This document shows, in pieces, positions 1-4,478 of a DNA stretch of 7,742 bases. Source of the DNA: Candidatus Omnitrophota bacterium (lineage in GTDB: Bacteria; Omnitrophota; Gorgyraeia; Gygaellales; Profunditerraquicolaceae); the NCBI GenBank assembly GCA_028717045.1, contig JAQUON010000070.1, positions 1 through 7,742 on the forward strand. Reading direction: 5' to 3'. A program made the translations under genes and the position numbers. The notes below the pieces were generated by a model. The model was not told the DNA's origin. It saw only the letters and a list, made by a program, of their open reading frames with translations, and made no database searches. Each line of letters opens with the position of its first letter. Position 1 is the stretch's first letter.

Positions 1-1
1 T

Positions 2-808
2 AATAATTTCCTTATGCGCCCTTTAAGGTTTACTCAATATCAATCAAGCGCAGGCATCGCACCTTACCAGTACCTGATTGACTATGTGAAGCAGAAAGGC
101 GGTCTGACGTTTTGGGCGCACCCGGAAGCAGAAAACCGGCAAGATTTAGGAATGTTTGGAGTTGAAACCAGGGAGTATACAAACGATCTTATTCGCACAG
201 ACGGCTATACGGGCTTTGCTATTTTTTACGAAGGGTATAAAAAAATCGGTTGCACCGGATGCGCCTGGGATGAGCTTTTGGTAAGCTACTGTAAGGGAAG
301 GCGCAAAACTCCCGCCTGGGCAATCGGAGGGCTTAGTTTTGATGAAAGCGGCAGCCTCGAAGAATACTTAAAGGACTTGAAGACAATTGTGTTGGTGAGG
401 AGGTTGAGTAAAGAGGAAGTATTAGGCGCGCTTGCCAGCGGCAGGATGTATGTAGCGCGAGGAAGCAATGCAGGCGGTTTTGTGCTCGATGAATTCTCTG
501 TAACAGCCACCCCTTCAAACGAGCTGCAAAAGCAGACTATGGGAGAAACCCTTGTATTAAAAGGCAGGGCTGCCGTTATTATTATCAAAGGAAGATTTTT
601 ACATGGACAGGAGTTTCCTCTTAAGATACAATTAATCAAAGACGCAAAGGTCATCAAGACGTTCGAAGCTGCTTCTTCGTTTGATATTGAGTATCTTGAC
701 GAGGCAAGCAGGGGTGAGAATAAGAAGTCGTATTACCGGGTTGAGTTTCAGGGGCGCGACCTCACTGCGGTTACCAACCCGATATTCACGGATACCGGGC
801 TTAATTAA
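2..808 (+). CDS. PHP-domain-like protein, C-terminal part (5' end outside window)
   Basis: The reading frame is open to the left edge. The first ATG (position 14) has no Shine-Dalgarno, so I treat the gene as cut by the window rather than starting there. Numbering from that ATG, the block around residues 29-40 (GGLTFWAHPEAE) resembles the Ala-His-Pro metal-binding strand of PHP-family phosphoesterases. WDELL...GRR (85-97) and the 'lsKEEVLGALASGRMYVARG' region near 131-150 match the end of PHP proteins that carry a C-terminal beta-sandwich. The last third is beta-rich and ends with a VTNPIFT block, like the 'NPI' tail of that subgroup. The usual Asp-x-His metal site after the WDELL block is replaced by GGLSFDESG (105-113), so metal binding may be altered. 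The real substrate is unknown. It lies 2 nt before the WbqC-like gene and is probably co-transcribed with the sugar genes. Confidence 0.6.
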   Translation, partial: NNFLMRPLRFTQYQSSAGIAPYQYLIDYVKQKGGLTFWAHPEAENRQDLGMFGVETREYTNDLIRTDGYTGFAIFYEGYKKIGCTGCAWDELLVSYCKGRRKTPAWAIGGLSFDESGSLEEYLKDLKTIVLVRRLSKEEVLGALASGRMYVARGSNAGGFVLDEFSVTATPSNELQKQTMGETLVLKGRAAVIIIKGRFLHGQEFPLKIQLIKDAKVIKTFEAASSFDIEYLDEASRGENKKSYYRVEFQGRDLTAVTNPIFTDTGLN

Positions 809-810
809 GA

Positions 811-1512
811 ATGATTCTTTCCCTCCATCAGCCGCACTATTTACCGTGGCTCGGCTATTTTCATAAAATTGCCGCAAGCGACTGTTTTGTGTTCCTTGAC
901 TGCGTCCAGTATAAACCCAGGGAGTTTCAGAACCGCAATAAGATTCGCACTGAAAATAGTTGGATCTGGCTCACCGTCCCAGTGCAAGCGAAGCATAAGG
1001 GCAGGCAACCGATCAGGGAAGTGATGATAGATAATGAATTGCCATGGATGCGCCAGCATGCAAAAAGCCTGCAGACCTGGTATGCGAGGGCGCCGTATTT
1101 TAAGGAATATTTCCCTTTTTTTGAAGATGTGTACCGCAAGACCTGGGAGAGGCTTGAGGATTTAAATGTATGTATAATAAGGTATATCCTCAAACAGCTT
1201 TCTATCGAAACCCCAATCCATTTTGAATCGGACTGTAATATTCTGGGAGCCAAGACAGACCGGATTATCGAGCTGTGCAAAAAGATGGATGCGGATACCT
1301 ATCTTTCGGGGGCAGGGGGCAGGCAATATCTTGAGGAGGATAAATTCGCTGACGCAGGGATAACCTTGAAGTACCAGGAATTCATCCATCCGAAGTATTG
1401 CCAGCAATTTTTGGCCCGCACGGAGGATTTTATCCCTTTCCTGGCAGCAATTGACCTCTTGTTCAATGAGGGTTACAAGAGTAAGGAAATTCTATGCAAT
1501 TCCAGCAAATAG
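811..1512 (+). CDS. WbqC family protein
   Basis: This 233-residue protein has the clear WbqC-family signature at its N-terminus: HQPHYLPWLGYFHKI (6-20), then FVFLDCVQYKPREFQNRNKI (26-45), and WLTVPV (53-58). Near the C-terminus it has ADTYLSGAGGRQYL (161-174), FADAGI (179-184) and IDLLFNEG, all typical of the family. The full length is present, and the start is fixed because the family motif begins within the first six residues. No signal peptide or membrane segment is seen, so it is likely cytosolic. WbqC-like proteins occur in O-antigen and other surface-polysaccharide clusters and are thought to take part in sugar modification or transfer; the exact reaction is not something I can state. 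The start follows the previous stop by 2 nt without a strong Shine-Dalgarno, which suggests translational coupling. Confidence 0.88.
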   Translation: MILSLHQPHYLPWLGYFHKIAASDCFVFLDCVQYKPREFQNRNKIRTENSWIWLTVPVQAKHKGRQPIREVMIDNELPWMRQHAKSLQTWYARAPYFKEYFPFFEDVYRKTWERLEDLNVCIIRYILKQLSIETPIHFESDCNILGAKTDRIIELCKKMDADTYLSGAGGRQYLEEDKFADAGITLKYQEFIHPKYCQQFLARTEDFIPFLAAIDLLFNEGYKSKEILCNSSK

Positions 1513-1542
1513 CGGTATAATAATACTTTCGGGAGGTTATGA

Positions 1543-2160
1543 ATGAATATATTAGCAATAGGCGCTCACCCAGACGATATCGAATTTGGTTGCGGGGGGT
1601 CACTGCTTCAGTATGCGGCAGCAGGGCACAATGTATACCTTTTTATCGCAACGGATGGCAGCTTTGGAGGCAACCCGCAAGTGCGGCAGAATGAACAGAA
1701 GGAAGCCGCGAAATTCCTCGGCGTAAAAGAGGTCTTTTGGGGGATGTACCGGGATACAGAGCTTATGGACAGCCGTGAGTTGATCCAAAAAATCGATGGC
1801 GTAATCCAGCAGGTTAATCCCCAGTTGGTATTTTTAAATTACAAGGAAGACGTGCATCAAGACCATCGCGCACTCGCGCAGGCGGGGATTTCCGCTACGC
1901 GTTATGTTCCTGAAGTCCTCTTCTACGAAGTTCCCAGCACCCAGCATTTTGAGCCAGATATTTTTGTGGATATTCAGGGCGTATTGGATAAGAAGCGCAA
2001 GCTCCTTGAGCTCCATGCATCGCAGGTAGATAGGACTAAGGTCCAAAATCTTACCATCCTTGAGAGCGTACAGTCGTGCGCGTATTTCAGGGGATATCAG
2101 GGAAGGGTCAAATATGCGGAAGGCTTTAAGGCATTACGCCTCTTAAGGGAGATTGCATGA
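1543..2160 (+). CDS. PIG-L family (LmbE-type) zinc N-deacetylase
   Basis: The 205-residue product starts MNILAIGAHPDDIEFGCGG, the diagnostic AHPDDxE motif of PIG-L/LmbE enzymes. By family analogy His9 and Asp12 bind zinc, Asp11 is the catalytic base, and the third zinc ligand is His108 in HQDHRA (105-110). The tail KKRKLLELHASQVDRT (150-165) and AEGF (192-195) is also typical of the BshB1-like branch. Members remove the acetyl group from N-acetylglucosamine-type sugars, free or attached to a lipid or small molecule. Next to a WecA/TagO-type enzyme, a nucleotide- or lipid-linked amino sugar is a plausible substrate, but bacillithiol-type chemistry cannot be excluded. GGGAGG at 1531-1536, 6 nt before the ATG, supports the start. 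The stop overlaps the next start (ATGA). It is predicted to be soluble. Confidence 0.9.
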   Translation: MNILAIGAHPDDIEFGCGGSLLQYAAAGHNVYLFIATDGSFGGNPQVRQNEQKEAAKFLGVKEVFWGMYRDTELMDSRELIQKIDGVIQQVNPQLVFLNYKEDVHQDHRALAQAGISATRYVPEVLFYEVPSTQHFEPDIFVDIQGVLDKKRKLLELHASQVDRTKVQNLTILESVQSCAYFRGYQGRVKYAEGFKALRLLREIA

Positions 2161-3188
2161 AGTCTGCTCTCGTATTTGTATACGTGTACTTATTTGTATG
2201 TGCGATAATCCCGCTTATCCGCAAACTTGCTTTTGCATTCAACATCTTGGATCACCCCGGCGGCAGGAAGGTACACAAGGCGCCCACGCCCCTTTTAGGA
2301 GGAGTCGCTATTTTCCTGGGCTTTGCGTGCGGTTTTTTATTTAATTTCACCCAGCTGTACTTTTTGATGCCCGTATTCCTGGGCGCGCTTATCATTTTTG
2401 TGGTGGGGTTGTTGAATGATATCAGGGAATTAAGCGTAAGGGTGAGGCTTTTCTTTCAGATTCTTGCATCACTGGTTGTTATGTCTTCCGGTATGCGCAT
2501 CAGCTTCCTGCCTAACACCCTGTGGGGCAATATCACAGAAGTAGTCATTACGTTAATATGGATAGTAGGTTTGACCAATGCGTTTAATTATCTTGACGGG
2601 TTAGACGGCTTGGCTGCCGGTTCCTGCATAATCAACCTGCTTGCGTTTATTGCCATACTGTATATGACAGGCCAATATCCCATGGGTTTGTTGGCAATCA
2701 TACTTATTGCCGGATGCGCCGCGTTTCTTCCTTATAATTTTGAAAAGAAGATTTTCTTGGGCGATTCGGGAAGTACCTTTTTAGGATTTATGTTGGCTTG
2801 TTTTTCATTTACCGGCCATTGGGCCGGCAATGATATAGTAAAAATCTCCATACCTATATTAATACTGGGCGTTCCGATCTTTGATATGGTTTTTACGACT
2901 ATTGTAAGGATTAAAGAGGGCAACGTCAAAACAGTGCTTGAATGGCTGCGTTACAGCGGTAAAGACCATTTTCACCACAGCCTGGTTGAACTGGGCCTTT
3001 CTCCCCGTGCCGCCGTTTTTTTTATTTATTGCGCTACTTTTTCGCTGGGCTTAAGCGCAATAATGGTAAGCAATGATTCTGTGTATGAGGCCTTTTTGTC
3101 TCTTGCGCAATCTTTCATTATTTTTGCGATAATAGGCAATTTAATTATTGCAGGAAAACGCCACTGCTCCGGCTGGGGACCGTCATAA
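2157..3188 (+). CDS. WecA/TagO-type polyprenyl-phosphate sugar-1-phosphate transferase
   Basis: This polytopic membrane protein of 343 residues, with about ten hydrophobic segments, carries the motif series of the WecA/TagO/MraY superfamily. It has HPGGRKVHKAPTPLLGG (33-49), NAFNYLDGLDGLAAG (141-155), FLGDSGSTFLG (200-210) and KDHFHHSL (269-276, the HxHH-type loop). The early HPGGRKVHK signature and the HFHH loop favour the WecA/TagO branch over MraY. Such enzymes move a sugar-1-phosphate, often GlcNAc-1-P, from UDP-sugar onto undecaprenyl phosphate at the inner face of the cytoplasmic membrane, starting a lipid-linked glycan. The cytoplasmic Asp-Asp pair usual after the third or fourth helix reads Asn87-Asp88 here (GLLNDI). 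The start overlaps the PIG-L stop by 4 nt, which points to coupled translation and joint function. The exact sugar is not predictable. Confidence 0.9.
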   Translation: MKSALVFVYVYLFVCAIIPLIRKLAFAFNILDHPGGRKVHKAPTPLLGGVAIFLGFACGFLFNFTQLYFLMPVFLGALIIFVVGLLNDIRELSVRVRLFFQILASLVVMSSGMRISFLPNTLWGNITEVVITLIWIVGLTNAFNYLDGLDGLAAGSCIINLLAFIAILYMTGQYPMGLLAIILIAGCAAFLPYNFEKKIFLGDSGSTFLGFMLACFSFTGHWAGNDIVKISIPILILGVPIFDMVFTTIVRIKEGNVKTVLEWLRYSGKDHFHHSLVELGLSPRAAVFFIYCATFSLGLSAIMVSNDSVYEAFLSLAQSFIIFAIIGNLIIAGKRHCSGWGPS

Positions 3189-3193
3189 AAAGC

Positions 3194-3223
3194 TTGACTT
3201 GCACATAACTTTCTCGGTATCAT
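3194..3223 (+). promoter_or_regulatory. Probable sigma-70 promoter for the small membrane protein gene
   Basis: TTGACT (3194-3199), an 18-nt spacer and TATCAT (3218-3223) each match the consensus hexamers at five of six positions. A start near 3230 would leave a leader of about 35 nt before the ATG at 3264. It lies just after the stop of the WecA/TagO-type gene, so the small gene may be expressed apart from the sugar operon. This is pattern-based only. Confidence 0.45.
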
Positions 3224-3263
3224 AAGCCGGAAGCGTCGAGTTGATTACAAAAAGGAGGAGGAT

Positions 3264-3458
3264 ATGAAGGGTATGGTAAATGTAGTTCTTTTTGTTGCAG
3301 GCGTCAGTTTGTTGACCGGGATTATCTCCCGCATCACTCTTTTTCCCGTTCCCATAGCCAACACCGGGATCGAAGCAGAAGCCTTTTTGAATTTTGCCAA
3401 TACCTGCCTTCTCATTGCGGCAGTGCTTCTTTTGCAGCAGCTTGTTAAGTCCAGGTAG
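3264..3458 (+). CDS. Small two-helix membrane protein, unknown function
   Basis: The product has 64 residues and is not one whose function I recognise. Two hydrophobic segments are visible, about residues 4-24 and 42-60. They are separated by a short loop containing FPVPIANTGIEAEAF, and the protein ends in a basic tail (KSR). The predicted topology is two transmembrane helices with both ends on the same side. Evidence that it is a real gene is a near-perfect Shine-Dalgarno (GGAGGAGG at 3254-3261) two bases before the ATG, protein-like composition, and a probable promoter of its own at 3194-3223. ATG at 3273 in the same frame is a possible alternative start. It lies between the glycan genes and the tRNA/ribosomal cluster, and nothing in that context points to a role. 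Coding status is fairly likely, function unknown. Confidence 0.65.
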   Translation: MKGMVNVVLFVAGVSLLTGIISRITLFPVPIANTGIEAEAFLNFANTCLLIAAVLLLQQLVKSR

Positions 3459-3486
3459 CAAAGATAGTCTAAAAGTTTTTTAAAAG

Positions 3487-3527
3487 AAAAGGAGGTGGTC
3501 GGAGCTTATAGAAACCAATCCTTTTTT
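3487..3527 (+). terminator. Possible intrinsic terminator
   Basis: AAAAGGA (3487-3493) pairs with TCCTTTT (3519-3525) and an inner GGT (3494-3496) pairs with ACC (3514-3516) across a two-base bulge. The T-run 3522-3527 closes the element. It lies 28 nt after the small membrane gene and before the next promoter, where a terminator would be expected. The stem is AT-rich with a 17-nt loop, so it is weaker than a classic terminator. The GGAGG inside it could instead be a chance Shine-Dalgarno. Confidence 0.35.
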
Positions 3528-3550
3528 GACTCTCCGCAACAACGCGCTGC

Positions 3551-3601
3551 AGTAAAAAAAAGAAAAAAAGATTTGACAAAATCACAATTTTAGTTTATAC
3601 T
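3551..3601 (+). promoter_or_regulatory. Strong sigma-70 promoter with A-tract upstream element for the tRNA-Thr/rpmG/tRNA-Trp unit
   Basis: A perfect -35 TTGACA (3573-3578), a 17-nt spacer and a -10 TATACT (3596-3601, five of six) are preceded directly by an A-rich stretch (3553-3571), as in UP elements of stable-RNA promoters. The expected start is near 3608, about 120 nt before tRNA-Thr. It is the best promoter in the window. It probably drives the tRNAs and rpmG and possibly the secE-rpoB genes if transcription passes the hairpins at 4113-4185. Confidence 0.8.
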
Positions 3602-3728
3602 TACTTTTCTTGCCCTAAATATATATAATATAAAACAAGAAGGGGTATTTACTTTCTTGGGGGTGTTTTTTTTTATCTTTTAGAGGAGGGCAAAGCCGGC
3701 TCGCAATACCAGTTGGTGTTATAACATT
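3602..3728 (+). promoter_or_regulatory. Structured leader upstream of tRNA-Thr, with possible second -10 box
   Basis: This stretch has no gene. It contains a perfect TATAAT (3624-3629) with only a poor -35 around 3601-3606, so a second start is possible but weak. It contains a near direct repeat TTACTTTTCTTG (3601-3612) / TTACTTTCTTG (3649-3659). A hairpin CAAGAAGG (3636-3643) / CTTTCTTG (3652-3659), with one G-T pair, is followed by a G-rich stretch and nine T residues (3666-3674), resembling an attenuator. TTGCCCT (3610-3616) can pair at a distance with AGGGCAA (3687-3693), enclosing that hairpin. A last small hairpin, AATACC/GGTGTT (3705-3720), precedes the tRNA. I recognise no known riboswitch or T-box motif. 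Confidence 0.45.
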
Positions 3729-3801
3729 GCTGGAGTAGCTCAGTCGGTAGAGCACGTCCTTGGTAAGGACGGGGTCACGGGTTCGATTCCCGTCTCCAGC
3801 T
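3729..3801 (+). tRNA. tRNA-Thr (anticodon GGT)
   Basis: A full cloverleaf folds by eye. The acceptor stem GCTGGAG (3729-3735) pairs with CTCCAGC (3794-3800). The D stem is GCTC (3738-3741) with GAGC (3750-3753). The anticodon stem CGTCC/GGACG encloses the loop TTGGTAA, with anticodon GGT at 3762-3764. The T arm is ACGGG-TTCGATT-CCCGT (3777-3793). The discriminator base is T3801 and CCA is not encoded. The anticodon reads ACC/ACT threonine codons. It is the first gene after the strong promoter and lies 20 nt before rpmG; in many bacteria a tRNA-Thr holds this place ahead of tuf. Confidence 0.96.
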
Positions 3802-3821
3802 AAAATGATGACAGGCTAAGA

Positions 3822-3971
3822 ATGCGCGAAAAAATCACACTTGAATGTACGGCGTGCAAAAACAAAAACTATACGGCAACCAGGAACAAAAAAACCAAAC
3901 AGGAAAAGCTGGAATTGAAAAAATTCTGCAGGTTTTGCCATACACACACACTGCATAAGGAAATAAAATAG
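3822..3971 (+). CDS. rpmG: 50S ribosomal protein L33 (zinc-binding form)
   Basis: A 49-codon gene encodes a typical L33: MREKITLECTACKNKNY at the start and KKFCRFCHTHTLHKE near the end. Cys9-x-x-Cys12 and Cys36-x-x-Cys39 form the zinc ribbon, so this is the C+ paralogue type and not the cysteine-free zinc-independent form. The length is normal for the family. AGG (3813-3815), 6 nt before the ATG, is a modest Shine-Dalgarno. L33 is a small, basic protein of the large subunit near the E site. It is placed between tRNA-Thr and tRNA-Trp ahead of secE, a known bacterial arrangement (rpmG-trpT-secE-nusG). Zinc-type L33 in other bacteria can be replaced under zinc shortage, but no Zur-type site was recognised here. 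Confidence 0.95.
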   Translation: MREKITLECTACKNKNYTATRNKKTKQEKLELKKFCRFCHTHTLHKEIK

Positions 3972-4017
3972 CATTTCCGCAAAAAACGGCTTTTAGATTC
4001 TTGGCGGTTCACTTACT

Positions 4018-4088
4018 AGGAGCGTCGGTTAATGGCAAACCAACGGTCTCCAAAACCGTAACTGCAGGTTCGACTCCTGCCGCTCCTG
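4018..4088 (+). tRNA. tRNA-Trp (anticodon CCA)
   Basis: The cloverleaf is intact. Acceptor AGGAGCG (4018-4024) pairs with CGCTCCT (4081-4087) and the discriminator is G4088. The D stem is GGTT (4027-4030) with AACC (4038-4041). The anticodon stem ACGGT/ACCGT encloses loop CTCCAAA, with anticodon CCA at 4050-4052. The T arm is GCAGG-TTCGACT-CCTGC (4064-4080). CCA is not encoded. Bacterial tRNA-Trp usually has G73, as here. It precedes secE, the usual neighbour. Its 3' 24 nt plus the following flank are copied again 160 bp downstream, and the flank contains a 9-bp inverted repeat of the T arm. Confidence 0.96.
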
Positions 4089-4112
4089 TGTAGATGTCGA
4101 ACCTAAAGGGGT
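4065..4112 (+). repeat. Direct repeat copy 1 (3' end of tRNA-Trp plus flank)
   Basis: Positions 4065-4103 match 4225-4263 at 36 of 39 bases, at an exact offset of 160. After a one-base length difference the match continues through AAAGGGGT. The copy covers the T arm, the 3' acceptor strand and about 24 nt of downstream flank. The three substitutions are at 4085, 4086 and 4095 relative to 4245, 4246 and 4255. The tRNA 3' end is the common core of attachment sites used by tyrosine integrases, so this could be an att-like site. A simple duplication is the alternative. Confidence 0.85.
4066..4104 (+). repeat. Inverted repeat overlapping the tRNA-Trp T arm
   Basis: AGGTTCGAC (4066-4074) and GTCGAACCT (4096-4104) are perfect 9-bp complements, 21 nt apart. 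The left arm is the T stem and T loop of the tRNA. In the transcript this hairpin would compete with the T arm before 3' trailer removal. The equivalent 8-bp arms (4227-4234 and 4256-4263) are kept in the second repeat copy. Confidence 0.7.
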
Positions 4113-4133
4113 GCGGGGAAAAAGTTTCCCCGC
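4113..4133 (+). terminator. GC-rich hairpin after tRNA-Trp, possible terminator
   Basis: GCGGGGAAA (4113-4121) and TTTCCCCGC (4125-4133) form a 9-bp stem with a 3-nt loop. The downstream sequence GTGTTTGGGG has only three T residues in a row, so it would be a poor intrinsic terminator. It lies inside the insert between the two direct repeats. It may partly separate tRNA-Trp from secE or simply be part of a repeated palindromic element. Confidence 0.35.
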
Positions 4134-4148
4134 GTGTTTGGGGTGACA

Positions 4149-4191
4149 GTCCGCCTAAGGCGGACGCCAAAGGGGCAAAGCCCCTATGGGG
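4149..4191 (+). repeat. Palindrome cluster (dispersed-repeat-like)
   Basis: GTCCGCCT (4149-4156) and AGGCGGAC (4158-4165) form an 8-bp near-perfect palindrome around one A. AGGGGC (4171-4176) and GCCCCT (4180-4185) form a second hairpin, and CCCC (4181-4184) can instead pair with GGGG (4188-4191). With the 4113-4133 hairpin there are three stem-loops in 80 bases, in the style of REP or other palindromic dispersed repeats. No open reading frame is present. Whether it is repeated elsewhere cannot be seen from one copy. Confidence 0.5.
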
Positions 4192-4224
4192 AGCGAGCAG
4201 AAGAAATAGATTATAGGCGAGTGA

Positions 4225-4273
4225 CAGGTTCGACTCCTGCCGCTTTTGTGTAGACGTCGAACCAAAAAGGGGT
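4225..4273 (+). repeat. Direct repeat copy 2 (tRNA-Trp 3' end remnant before secE)
   Basis: This is the second copy of the tRNA-Trp T arm, 3' acceptor strand and flank (36/39 identity to 4065-4103, then AAAGGGGT with one extra A). It has no matching D or anticodon arms upstream, so it is not a working tRNA. Its right end carries AAGGGG (4267-4272), which serves as the Shine-Dalgarno of secE 10 nt before the ATG. This copy therefore probably keeps the original tRNA-Trp to secE junction. Confidence 0.85.
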
Positions 4274-4282
4274 AGTAACGAA

Positions 4283-4474
4283 ATGAACCTATTTAAAAAA
4301 ACGACACAGTTCTTTCAGGAAGTAAGGCAGGAATTGCATAAAGTTTCCTGGCCGAGCCGCTCTGAGCTTATCGGCTCAACCTACGTAGTAATTGTGATTA
4401 CCGGCATAATGGCGCTATATATCGGGGTTATAGATATTTTTCTTTCCAAGCTTTTGAGCGTGGTATTCAGGTAG
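4283..4474 (+). CDS. secE: Preprotein translocase subunit SecE
   Basis: The 63-residue protein has the short single-helix form of bacterial SecE. The conserved amphipathic cytoplasmic segment FFQEVRQELHKVSWPSRSEL (10-29) is followed by one transmembrane helix, about 33-57. SecE clamps SecY in the SecYEG channel for protein export and membrane insertion. The start is set by AAGGGG at 4267-4272 and by homology of the N-terminus. It heads the block leading to rpoB and is separated from nusG by 4 nt. No promoter was seen directly in front, so transcription probably arrives from the tRNA promoter upstream or from a site I cannot recognise. Confidence 0.95.
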   Translation: MNLFKKTTQFFQEVRQELHKVSWPSRSELIGSTYVVIVITGIMALYIGVIDIFLSKLLSVVFR

Positions 4475-4478
4475 CCTT

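Noticed and set aside
1516..1521. TATAAT before the PIG-L gene as an internal promoter
   Set aside because: No acceptable -35 hexamer 16-18 nt upstream, and it lies in a short gap inside an apparent operon.
3495..3593. A 32-codon GTG-started frame ending in a Lys/Arg-rich tail
   Set aside because: The GTG lies inside the GGAGG that would have to serve as its ribosome binding site, and the frame runs through the -35 box of the strong promoter; no family resemblance.
3805..3819. Four-codon mini-ORF (ATG ATG ACA GGC TAA) just before rpmG
   Set aside because: Too short to judge, no Shine-Dalgarno, and it starts 3 nt after the tRNA 3' end, so it is probably chance.
3972..4017. Possible terminator between rpmG and tRNA-Trp
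   Set aside because: Only a 3-bp CCG/CGG stem around an A-rich loop could be found, too weak to call.
4113..4191. CRISPR-like or integron attC-like array
   Set aside because: The stem-loops differ from each other, there is no regular repeat-spacer pattern, and no cas or integrase gene is in the window.
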